NCBI RefSeq assembly: GCF_001544575.2 | Contig: NZ_FCNY02000012.1 | Location: forward strand, 124,001-188,000 | Direction: 5' to 3' | DNA from: Caballeronia cordobensis | GTDB taxonomy: Bacteria; Pseudomonadota; Gammaproteobacteria; Burkholderiales; Burkholderiaceae | Length of the DNA: 64,000 bases | Part shown: positions 56,709-64,000 of the stretch, piece by piece | How the letters are laid out: the number at the start of each line of letters is the position of its first letter | Numbering within the stretch: position 1 is the first letter of the stretch | Translations under genes and position numbers: made by a program | The notes under the pieces: model-generated | Told to the model about the DNA's origin: nothing | What the model saw: only the letters and a program-made list of their open reading frames with translations | Database searches by the model: none

Positions 56709-57250
56709 TATTAGCACTGCCCCTGTGCGGGGCGGCACCTACTTTCTTTGCTGCTGCAAAGAAAGTAGGCAAAGAAAGCAGCTTTTCAGGCCCGCGGTCA
56801 CACGCAGTTTGGCCATGCTTGCCAGCCCGCGGTGGCACTCGCCTAAAGAGTGCCCCCAAAGGCCCTATCGGACTTGGATCGCGCACGGTCCGACGAGCTA
56901 GTACGCAAAGGACGCTGGGGCAGCACGAAAGAGTTCCGGCACAGCGCTACGCGCTGCCGTGGGGCATGCAGGGGAAACCCACGCATACCCGATTGACCCA
57001 TCGGCCGCGAAGCGGGCTGGAACTCGAAATGGCTGTACCAATGCATTGAGTGGCGCGATGTGACCGACCGTGCGCGATCCAAGCCCGATGGGTCCTTCGA
57101 GGGCACTCTTTAGGCGAGGGCCGTTCCCCGAGGAGAATAGTGGCCAAACTGCGTGTGACCGCGGGCGGTGACAAAGCTGCTTTCTTTGGTGACTTTCTTT
57201 GCAGCAGCAAAGAAAGTTACCCCCGCCCCGGGGAGGGGCAGTGCTAATAA
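56709..57250. repeat. 540-bp imperfect inverted-repeat element between glgB and glgX
   Basis: Left arm 56709-56893 and right arm 57062-57250 are imperfect reverse complements. Shared blocks include ATTAGCACTGCCCC, CGCGGTCACACGCAGTTTGG, CTCGCCTAAAGAGTGCCC and TTGGATCGCGCACGGTC. Each arm has its own internal hairpin, ACTTTCTTTGC-N4-GCAAAGAAAGT (56741-56766 and 57192-57217). The middle 168 bp shows no gene. The ACTTTCTTTGC hairpin with GGGGC flanks is known to me as a dispersed repeat in Burkholderiaceae genomes, so this looks like two copies in opposite orientation. The 670-bp gap otherwise holds nothing. Confidence 0.75.
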
Positions 57251-57334
57251 ACCAACAACAAAGCAAGTTCCACGAACCGAACCGAACCGAACCGAAACGA
57301 AAACCAAAACACCCGAAGCCAAAAGGCAAAAAAA

Positions 57335-59560
57335 ATGGCAAATGCACTTCCGGAAAAGTTGCTCCCGGGCGCCCCCTACCCGCTCGGAGCCAACTGGGAC
57401 GGTCTGGGCGTCAACTTCGCCGTGTTCTCCTCGAATGCCCACCGCATCGAGGTATGCCTCTTCGACAGCACCGGCCGCAAGGAGCTGATGCGCTTCGACC
57501 TGCCGGAATGCACCGACGAAATCTGGCACGGCTACCTGCCAGGCGCGCACCCCGGCACGGTCTACGGCTTCCGCGCCCACGGCCCCTATCAGCCGCAATA
57601 CGGGCATCGCTTCAATCCGCACAAACTGCTCCTCGATCCCTACGCGAAAAAGCTCGTCGGCCCCTGGCGATGGTCCGACGCCCTCTTCGGCTATCGCGTG
57701 CATTCGAACCGGCTCGACATGTCGATGGATCGCCGCGACTCCGCACCCGCGATGCCAAAATGTATCGTCACCGACGACGCCTTCGACTGGTCCCGCGACG
57801 TGCGCCCCGATACGCCCTGGGGCGAAACCATCGTCTACGAAACGCACGTGCGCGGCACATCGATGATGCGCGACGACATTCGCCAGCACGAACGCGGCTC
57901 CTTCGCCGCGCTCTCGTCGCCGTGGTTCATCGAGCATCTGCAAAAGCTCGGCATCACCGCCGTCGAATTCCTGCCGGTGCACGCGTTTCTCAACGACCGC
58001 TTTCTCGTCGAACGCAGCCTGCGCAATTACTGGGGCTATAACACCGCGGCCTTCTTCGCGCCGGAACCCACGTATCTGTCGACGCACCGGCTCAACGAAA
58101 TGCGCATCGCCGTGCGCCAGCTTCACGCAGCCGGCATCGAAGTATTCCTCGATGTCGTCTATAACCATACGTGCGAAGGCAATGAACTCGGGCCCACGGT
58201 CTCGTGGCGCGGCCTCGACAACGCGAGCTATTACCGCCTGATCCCCGGCGACGAACGCCACTACATCAACGAGACCGGTTGCGGCAATACGCTCAACCTG
58301 TCGCATCCGCGCGTGCTGCAAATGGTGATGGACTCGCTGCGTTACTGGTGCACCGCGTTCAATATCGACGGCTTTCGTTTCGATCTCGGCGTGACGCTCG
58401 GCCGCGAAGGCCACGGCTTCGATCCCGGCTCCGGCTTCTTCGACGCCGTCCGGCAAGATCCGGTCCTCTCCACGCGCAAGCTCATCTCCGAGCCGTGGGA
58501 CATCGGACCGGATGGCTATCAGGTCGGCAATCATCCGCCGGGCTTCGCCGAATGGAACGACAAGTATCGCGATGGCGTGCGGCGCTTCTGGCGCGGCGAC
58601 TCCGGCATGCGGCCCGATCTCGCCGCGCGTCTCACCGGCTCCGCCGAGCTCTTCAACCGGCGCTTCCGGAAACCGTGGGCGTCGGTGAACTTCGTCGCGT
58701 CACATGACGGCTTCACACTCGCCGATGTCACCGCGTACACGCACAAGCACAACGAAGCGAACCAGGAAGGCAACAACGACGGCCACAACGAGAATTGCAG
58801 CGCGAACTGGGGCGTGGAAGGCCCGACCGACGACCCCGCGATCCTCGAATTGCGCGCGCGTCTCGCCCGCTCGATGATCGCGACGACGCTGCTGTCGCTC
58901 GGCACGCCGATGCTGCTCGCCGGCGACGAATTCGGCCGCACGCAACACGGCAACAACAACGCCTATTGCCAGGACAACGAGATATCCTGGCTCGACTGGG
59001 ACATCGCAAAGAGCCCGCAAGGCGTCGTGATGACCGAGTTCGTCGCGAGAGTTATTGCGCTGCGCAAAAAATACCCGGTGCTGCGCGAAACGCGCTTTCT
59101 CTACGGCGACCGCGAAGTGCTGCCGGGACTCTACGATGTGAGCTGGTTCGATGAACGCGGCGAAGCGCTCGCGATCGAAGCATGGCAGGACCCCGAGGGC
59201 CGCGCGCTCACGCTGCGGCGCGCCGGCCCCGGCGTCGACGGTGAAATCGATGTGCTGCTGCTCATGTTCAACGCATCGTCGCAAACGCTCGTGTTCATGC
59301 CGCCCGCGCCGCACTTGGAATGGAATGTGCTCCTGGATAGCGCGGAGCCCGATTCGGTGACGCGCCCGCTCGTCGGAAGCGAGCTCGAGCTGGCCGCGCA
59401 CAGCATCGTCGTGCTGCTGGCCGAGCCCACCGGCGAGGCCGACTGGCAGGCAGTCTGGATGGCGGGCGCGCATCAGGGGCCGCGTCTTCTGACGGCGCTG
59501 CCGCCCGATCCCGGCACGATGACCTCGCATCGTCCGCACGAAACCGATTCACCACACTGA
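57335..59560 (+). CDS. glgX: Glycogen debranching enzyme GlgX (isoamylase type)
   Basis: GlgX/TreX hydrolyses alpha-1,6 branches to release linear oligosaccharides for TreY. The 741-residue protein has CBM48 (GVNFAVFSSNAHRIEVCLFD), nucleophile D350 (DGFRFDLGVTL), acid E386 (LISEPWDIGPDGYQ) and D458 (ASHDGFTL), with ENCSANWGVEGPTDD typical of the family. The first gene after the inverted-repeat element, it may have its own promoter within it. Confidence 0.94.
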   Translation: MANALPEKLLPGAPYPLGANWDGLGVNFAVFSSNAHRIEVCLFDSTGRKELMRFDLPECTDEIWHGYLPGAHPGTVYGFRAHGPYQPQYGHRFNPHKLLLDPYAKKLVGPWRWSDALFGYRVHSNRLDMSMDRRDSAPAMPKCIVTDDAFDWSRDVRPDTPWGETIVYETHVRGTSMMRDDIRQHERGSFAALSSPWFIEHLQKLGITAVEFLPVHAFLNDRFLVERSLRNYWGYNTAAFFAPEPTYLSTHRLNEMRIAVRQLHAAGIEVFLDVVYNHTCEGNELGPTVSWRGLDNASYYRLIPGDERHYINETGCGNTLNLSHPRVLQMVMDSLRYWCTAFNIDGFRFDLGVTLGREGHGFDPGSGFFDAVRQDPVLSTRKLISEPWDIGPDGYQVGNHPPGFAEWNDKYRDGVRRFWRGDSGMRPDLAARLTGSAELFNRRFRKPWASVNFVASHDGFTLADVTAYTHKHNEANQEGNNDGHNENCSANWGVEGPTDDPAILELRARLARSMIATTLLSLGTPMLLAGDEFGRTQHGNNNAYCQDNEISWLDWDIAKSPQGVVMTEFVARVIALRKKYPVLRETRFLYGDREVLPGLYDVSWFDERGEALAIEAWQDPEGRALTLRRAGPGVDGEIDVLLLMFNASSQTLVFMPPAPHLEWNVLLDSAEPDSVTRPLVGSELELAAHSIVVLLAEPTGEADWQAVWMAGAHQGPRLLTALPPDPGTMTSHRPHETDSPH

Positions 59561-59607
59561 CGCACACCAGCGAGTTCGCCGAAACCGCAGCATTGAGGCA
59601 GGAAATC

Positions 59608-61503
59608 ATGTCCGAACGTCCGATCGATCCGCACAAGCATCATCATGCGTATTGCCTTCCTTTCGGCGCTCATCTGACGGGCGCCGTGCGCGAGAATCCG
59701 CGCACGCGCTTCCGCTTCTGGGCGCCATCGCGCGAATCCGTGCAAGTGGAGATCGAGCGCGCGGGCGGCGCGCCCGAACTCATCGACATGGAAGCGACCG
59801 GCGACGGCTGGTTCGAAGCCGAAGCCGACGGCGGCGCGGGCACGCTCTACCGTTACCGCCTCGACGAACATCTCGCGGTGCCCGACCCGGCCTCGCGCTT
59901 TCAGCCGCAGGACGTGCACGGCCCGAGCGAAGTCATCGACCCGCGCGCGTATCGCTGGACGCATACCAACTGGCACGGCCGGCCGTGGGAAGAAACCGTG
60001 CTGTACGAACTGCACGTCGGCGCGATGGGCGGCTATGCAGGCGTGACCGCGCGCCTCGCCGAACTCGCGCAACTCGGCGTGACCGCCATCGAGCTGATGC
60101 CGCTCAACGATTTTTCCGGCACGCGCAACTGGGGCTACGACGGCGTGCTGCCCTACGCGCCCGACTCGTCGTATGGCCGTCCCGAAGAACTGAAACAGCT
60201 CGTCGATACCGCGCACGGTCTCGGCCTGATGGTGTTTCTCGATGTCGTCTACAACCATTTCGGGCCGGACGGCAACTATCTGCATGCTTACGCGAAGCCG
60301 TTTTTCCGCGAAGGCGTGCATACGCCGTGGGGTCCGGCGATCGATTTCGAGCGTCCGCAAGTACGCGATTTGTTCTTCGACAATGCGCTTTACTGGCTCA
60401 ACGAATATCGTTTCGATGGCCTGCGCCTCGACGCGGTGCACGCGATCAACGACGACGAATGGCTGCGCGAACTCGCGCATCGCGTGCGTAGCTCCGTCGA
60501 GGCGAGCCGTCACGTGCACCTCGTGCTGGAGAACGAGCACAACACCGCGAATCTGCTGGAAACCCATTTCGACGCGCAATGGAACGACGACGCGCACAAC
60601 ACGCTGCACGTCCTCCTGACGGGCGAAAACGAGAGCTACTACGGCGCGTATTGCGACAAGCCCATCGAGAAGCTCGCGCGCATTCTGAAGGAAGGCTTCG
60701 CCTATCAGGGCGATCCGTCGCCGATCCACGAGGGCAAGCCGCGCGGCGAGAAAAGCGCGCATCTGCCGCCGACGCGCTTCGTGATGTTTCTGCAGAATCA
60801 CGATCAGATCGGCAACCGCGCGATGGGCGATCGCCTGCGCTCGCTGACCGACGACGAAGCGCTCTACGCCGCGACCGGTCTGCTGCTTCTCTCGCCGCAG
60901 ATTCCGCTGCTTTTCATGGAAGAACAATACGGCTCGAAGCAGCCGTTTCTCTTCTTCACCGACTATCACGATCAGCTCGCCGATGCGGTGCGCGAAGGCC
61001 GTCGCAAGGAGTTCGCGAAGTTCTCCGCGTTCACCGACGAAAAGCGCCGCGCGCACATTCCCGACCCGAACGACAAGAAGACGTTCGAGATGTCCTCGCC
61101 CAAAATCAGCGACACGCAGGACGCGGATCGGCTCGCATGGCTGCACTTCTACCGGTCGGCGCTGACGGTGCGCGCGAAACTCATCACGCCGCGTTTGAAG
61201 GGCGCGAAATCGCTCGGCACGCGCGTGCTCGGCGACAAGGCGCTCATCGCGCGCTGGAAGCTCGGCGACGGCGAAACGCTCTCCATCGCGCTCAATCTCG
61301 GCGATGCGGCCCTCGCGCTCGACGACACGCCGCCGGGCAAGATCATCTTCGAGACGCCGGCGCGCGCACAGGACACGGCAAGCCGCGGCGAACTCGGCGG
61401 CCGCACCTTGCTCGCGTGGCTCACCGGCGACGTGAACGACTATGCGCTCGCGCACGACGCGCGCCGCTTCGAACCGGCATCGGCCGAAGGGAAAGCCTCG
61501 TGA
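59608..61503 (+). CDS. treZ: Malto-oligosyltrehalose trehalohydrolase TreZ
   Basis: TreZ releases trehalose from maltooligosyl-trehalose made by TreY. The 631-residue GH13 protein has an N-terminal beta domain, then D275 (DGLRLDAVHAI), E308 (LVLENEHN) and D399 (LQNHDQIGNR), with RFVMFLQNHDQIG a TreZ signature. AGGAAA precedes the ATG at 59608, which is preferred over the TTG at 59593. It overlaps malQ by 4 bp. Confidence 0.94.
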   Translation: MSERPIDPHKHHHAYCLPFGAHLTGAVRENPRTRFRFWAPSRESVQVEIERAGGAPELIDMEATGDGWFEAEADGGAGTLYRYRLDEHLAVPDPASRFQPQDVHGPSEVIDPRAYRWTHTNWHGRPWEETVLYELHVGAMGGYAGVTARLAELAQLGVTAIELMPLNDFSGTRNWGYDGVLPYAPDSSYGRPEELKQLVDTAHGLGLMVFLDVVYNHFGPDGNYLHAYAKPFFREGVHTPWGPAIDFERPQVRDLFFDNALYWLNEYRFDGLRLDAVHAINDDEWLRELAHRVRSSVEASRHVHLVLENEHNTANLLETHFDAQWNDDAHNTLHVLLTGENESYYGAYCDKPIEKLARILKEGFAYQGDPSPIHEGKPRGEKSAHLPPTRFVMFLQNHDQIGNRAMGDRLRSLTDDEALYAATGLLLLSPQIPLLFMEEQYGSKQPFLFFTDYHDQLADAVREGRRKEFAKFSAFTDEKRRAHIPDPNDKKTFEMSSPKISDTQDADRLAWLHFYRSALTVRAKLITPRLKGAKSLGTRVLGDKALIARWKLGDGETLSIALNLGDAALALDDTPPGKIIFETPARAQDTASRGELGGRTLLAWLTGDVNDYALAHDARRFEPASAEGKAS

Positions 61504-63713
61504 GCGCCGCCGCCAGCAAGAAGGGCGACGCTCACGCCGCGCGGCCCGTCAGCAGCATCGAGGCGCTCGCGGCGCGCGCGGGCTTCGAGATCGAATGGCA
61601 GGACGCGCACAAGATCATGCAGCGCGTGCCGGAAACGACGCTGCGCATTCTGCTCGACAAGCTCGGCCTGCCGTGCGCCAACGCCACGCAGATCAGGCAG
61701 AGCATGTCCGCCGTCGATGCCGAAATGAGCGGCCGCAAGCTGCCGCCGCTCATCACCGCGGAAGTGGATCGCGGCATCGCGCTGCCGGTGTCGGCGGCGA
61801 AGCAAGGCGCGCGCTATCGCATCGAACTTGAAAGCGGCGAGGTGATCGACGGGCGCTTCACGTCGCCGAAAGGCGAGATCGCGCTGCTCTCGCCGATCGC
61901 GGAGCCGGGTTATCACACGCTCGTCATCAACGACCATCGCACGACGCTCGCGGTCGCGCCCGCGCGCTGCTTCACCATCGACGATGCATGGCGCTCCCTG
62001 AGCGAAGACAACGTCGATGCCGACGCCCCGCCGCTCTGGGGCATCGCGGCGCAGGTCTACGGTCTGCGTCGCAACGGCGATGGCGGCATCGGCGATTTCA
62101 CCGCGCTCGCCACGCTCGCGACGCAGACGGCGAAGCGCGGCGGGCATGCCGTCGCCATCAGCCCGATGCACGCGATGTTCAGCGCCGAGCCGAACAAGTT
62201 CAGCCCGTATTCGCCGTCGTCGCGGCTGTTCCTGAACATCGCGCATGTCGATCCCGCCGCCGTGCTCGGCGCGCCGGCCGCGCGCGCGGCGATCGAGAAG
62301 ACCGGGGTCGCCGCCGATCTCGCCGAACTCGAAGGCCTGACGCTGATCGACTGGCCGCGCGCGTCGAAAGCGCGACTCGCGGTGCTGCGCGCGCTCTTCG
62401 AACCGTTCTCGCAAGACCGCGCTTCGCCCTTCGCGAAGGATTTCGCCGCGTTCGTCGAAGAAGGCGGACGTCCGCTCGAAGACCACGCGCGTTTCGAGGC
62501 GCTGCAGGCCGCGCAGCTCGCGGAAAACGGCGAAGGCCACTGGCGCAACTGGCCCGACGCCTTGCGGGATCCGCGCAGCGACGCGGTTACCGAATTCGCC
62601 GCCGCGAACCGCCGCGAGGTCGATTTCTATCTCTTCACGCAATGGCTCGCCGCCAAGGGGCTCATGCACGCGCAGCACGTCGCGCGCGACGCGGGCATGG
62701 CGGTCGGGCTCGTCGCGGATCTCGCGGTCGGGTGCGACAGCGCGGGCAGTCATGCATGGTCGTATCGCGATGAGATGCTGACGGGCGTGTCCGTCGGCGC
62801 GCCGCCCGATCTCTTCAATCAGGCCGGGCAATCGTGGGGCCTCACCACGTTCTCGCCGCGCGCGATGCGCACGCAAGGCTTCGCGGCTTTCATCGACATG
62901 CTGCGCTGCGCGTTCAAGTGCGCGGGCGGCATTCGCATCGATCACATTCTCGGCTTGCGGCGTCTGTGGCTCGTGCCCGAAGGCGAAAGCGCGAAAGACG
63001 GTGCGTATCTGCGTTATCCGCTCGACGACATGTTGCGGCTGATCGCGCTCGAATCGTGGCGGCATCGGGCGATCGTGGTCGGCGAAGATCTCGGCACCGT
63101 GCCGCCGGGCTTTACGGAGCGCTTGCAGGAGCACGGCTTGCTGGGCATTCGGGTGCTCTGGTTCGAACGCGAAGTGGACGGGCCGGGTTTCAAGCCGCCG
63201 CGCGAATGGGACACCGGCGTCACGGCGACGACCACCACGCACGACCTGCCGACCGTCACCGGATGGTGGCGCGGCGAGGACATCGTGTGGCGCTCGAAGA
63301 TCGGCCAGACGATGGCGCGCGCCGATGGCCGCGATGCCGTGGAGGCGGCGCTGGAAGAACGCGGCGAGGATCGCGAACACTTGTGGCGCGCGTTCCAGGA
63401 CGCGGGCGTGGCGCCCGACGACGTGAGTGCGCCCGATACCGGCAACGCGCCCGTCGATGAAGCGCTGGCGTTCGTCGCCGCTACGCCCGCGCCGCTCGTC
63501 ACGTATCCGCTCGAAGACCTGCTTGCGCTTGCGGAGCAGCCGAATCTGCCCGGCTCGATCGACGAGCATCCGAACTGGCGAAGGCGCCTGGCCCGGCCGG
63601 TCGACGAACTGTTCCTCGATGACGCCTTCGCCGACCGCCTGCTTGCCGTCGATACCGCACGCAGGCGCGCCGGGCAACCGAACGAACCTACATCGAACTC
63701 CGAAACACCATGA
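61500..63713 (+). CDS. malQ: 4-alpha-glucanotransferase MalQ (amylomaltase)
   Basis: MalQ shuffles glucosyl units between oligosaccharides. The 737-residue GH77 enzyme has an N-terminal domain typical of the longer bacterial MalQ, then nucleophile D481 (GGIRIDHILGLRRLW), acid E529 (VVGEDLGTVPPG) and D582 (TTTHDLPTVTGWW). Starting at GTG 61500 it overlaps the treZ stop as GTGA. It would recycle oligosaccharides left by GlgX and TreZ. Confidence 0.93.
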   Translation: MSAAASKKGDAHAARPVSSIEALAARAGFEIEWQDAHKIMQRVPETTLRILLDKLGLPCANATQIRQSMSAVDAEMSGRKLPPLITAEVDRGIALPVSAAKQGARYRIELESGEVIDGRFTSPKGEIALLSPIAEPGYHTLVINDHRTTLAVAPARCFTIDDAWRSLSEDNVDADAPPLWGIAAQVYGLRRNGDGGIGDFTALATLATQTAKRGGHAVAISPMHAMFSAEPNKFSPYSPSSRLFLNIAHVDPAAVLGAPAARAAIEKTGVAADLAELEGLTLIDWPRASKARLAVLRALFEPFSQDRASPFAKDFAAFVEEGGRPLEDHARFEALQAAQLAENGEGHWRNWPDALRDPRSDAVTEFAAANRREVDFYLFTQWLAAKGLMHAQHVARDAGMAVGLVADLAVGCDSAGSHAWSYRDEMLTGVSVGAPPDLFNQAGQSWGLTTFSPRAMRTQGFAAFIDMLRCAFKCAGGIRIDHILGLRRLWLVPEGESAKDGAYLRYPLDDMLRLIALESWRHRAIVVGEDLGTVPPGFTERLQEHGLLGIRVLWFEREVDGPGFKPPREWDTGVTATTTTHDLPTVTGWWRGEDIVWRSKIGQTMARADGRDAVEAALEERGEDREHLWRAFQDAGVAPDDVSAPDTGNAPVDEALAFVAATPAPLVTYPLEDLLALAEQPNLPGSIDEHPNWRRRLARPVDELFLDDAFADRLLAVDTARRRAGQPNEPTSNSETP

Positions 63714-64000
63714 CCGTACCGCGTTCAACGCTCAGGCTGCAGCTTCACAAAGACTTCACGTTCGACGATGCCGCCGCGCGCGTGGACTACTTCGCGCGGC
63801 TCGGCGTGAGCCACGCGTATGTGTCGCCGATCACGACCGCGACCGCCGGCTCCACGCACGGCTACGACGTCGTCGATCACACGCGGGTCAATCCGGAGCT
63901 GGGCGGCGAGGACGGCCTGCGGCGCTTCGTCGAGAAGCTGCGCGCGCACGAGATGGGCCTGATCGTCGATATCGTGCCGAATCACATGGGCGTGGGCGGC
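63710..64000 (+). CDS. treY: Malto-oligosyltrehalose synthase TreY, 5' part (runs off the window)
   Basis: TreY isomerises the reducing end of maltooligosaccharides to a trehalose unit. The 97 codons visible read TVPRSTLRLQLHKDFTFDDAAARVDYFARLG, then ATAGSTHGYDVVDHTRVNPELGGEDGLRRFV and IVDIVPNHMGVG, the family N-terminus. The start overlaps malQ as ATGA, so it is coupled. The gene continues beyond 64000. Confidence 0.92.
   Translation, partial: MTVPRSTLRLQLHKDFTFDDAAARVDYFARLGVSHAYVSPITTATAGSTHGYDVVDHTRVNPELGGEDGLRRFVEKLRAHEMGLIVDIVPNHMGVGG

Overview
The window is GC-rich chromosomal DNA whose gene content and order point to a betaproteobacterium of the Burkholderiaceae (Burkholderia, Paraburkholderia or Caballeronia type). 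The pointers are the yqeY-dnaG-rpoD and xseB-ispA-dxs blocks, small families common in that group (DUF3563, DUF3309, a BPSS1780-type membrane protein), and a glgA/glgE/treS/glgB/glgX/treZ/malQ/treY superlocus. No CRISPR array, rRNA gene or intact insertion sequence was seen.

Layout. (1) Bases 1-3050 are accessory DNA. The 3' part of a secreted DUF1996-like gene is followed by a decayed prophage: pieces of a head-morphogenesis gene, an internally deleted portal gene, a frameshifted large terminase gene and a broken tyrosine integrase. The integrase fragment lies beside a CAU-anticodon tRNA that probably served as the attachment site. (2) 3.1-10.6 kb is core information processing: rpoD, dnaG and yqeY on the minus strand, an HI0933-type flavoprotein gene, and divergent tsaD. 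(3) 10.6-22.5 kb is metabolism: GST, MFS transporter with a divergent LysR regulator, folE2, the dxs-ispA-xseB operon, a Rieske oxygenase, a 3-mercaptopyruvate sulfurtransferase, a Tat-exported dienelactone hydrolase and a type II NADH dehydrogenase. (4) 22.6-32.6 kb holds polA and a LOG-family gene whose start codons are one base apart, a lipoprotein, AMP nucleosidase, a DUF2782-like protein with thrB, and an ohrR-ohr peroxide-resistance pair. (5) 32.6-45.3 kb is mixed: DUF3563, a PHB-depolymerase-type esterase, PAP2, a ModE-like regulator, a CHAD protein divergent from a PiT phosphate transporter, a run of small uncharacterised genes including one behind a LexA-type SOS box, a Xre-RES toxin-antitoxin pair, topoisomerase IB, a PPP-family phosphatase and a DUF1345 protein.

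(6) 45.3-64 kb is an all-plus-strand alpha-glucan/trehalose locus, much of it tightly packed: glgA, glgE (with an extra N-terminal degenerate amylase-like domain), a treS-maltokinase fusion, glgB, a 540-bp imperfect inverted-repeat element, glgX, treZ, malQ and the start of treY. Together these enzymes could convert trehalose to maltose, maltose 1-phosphate and branched alpha-glucan (TreS, maltokinase, GlgE, GlgB), and return glucan to trehalose (GlgX, TreY, TreZ, with MalQ recycling oligosaccharides). No glgC is present in the window.

The points most worth a second look are the SOS-box-controlled small-gene pair at 40 kb, the 12-bp inverted repeat carrying divergent -10 boxes at 17.85 kb, the pseudo-amylase domain of GlgE, the 540-bp palindromic element between glgB and glgX, and the 1-bp polA/LOG divergence.
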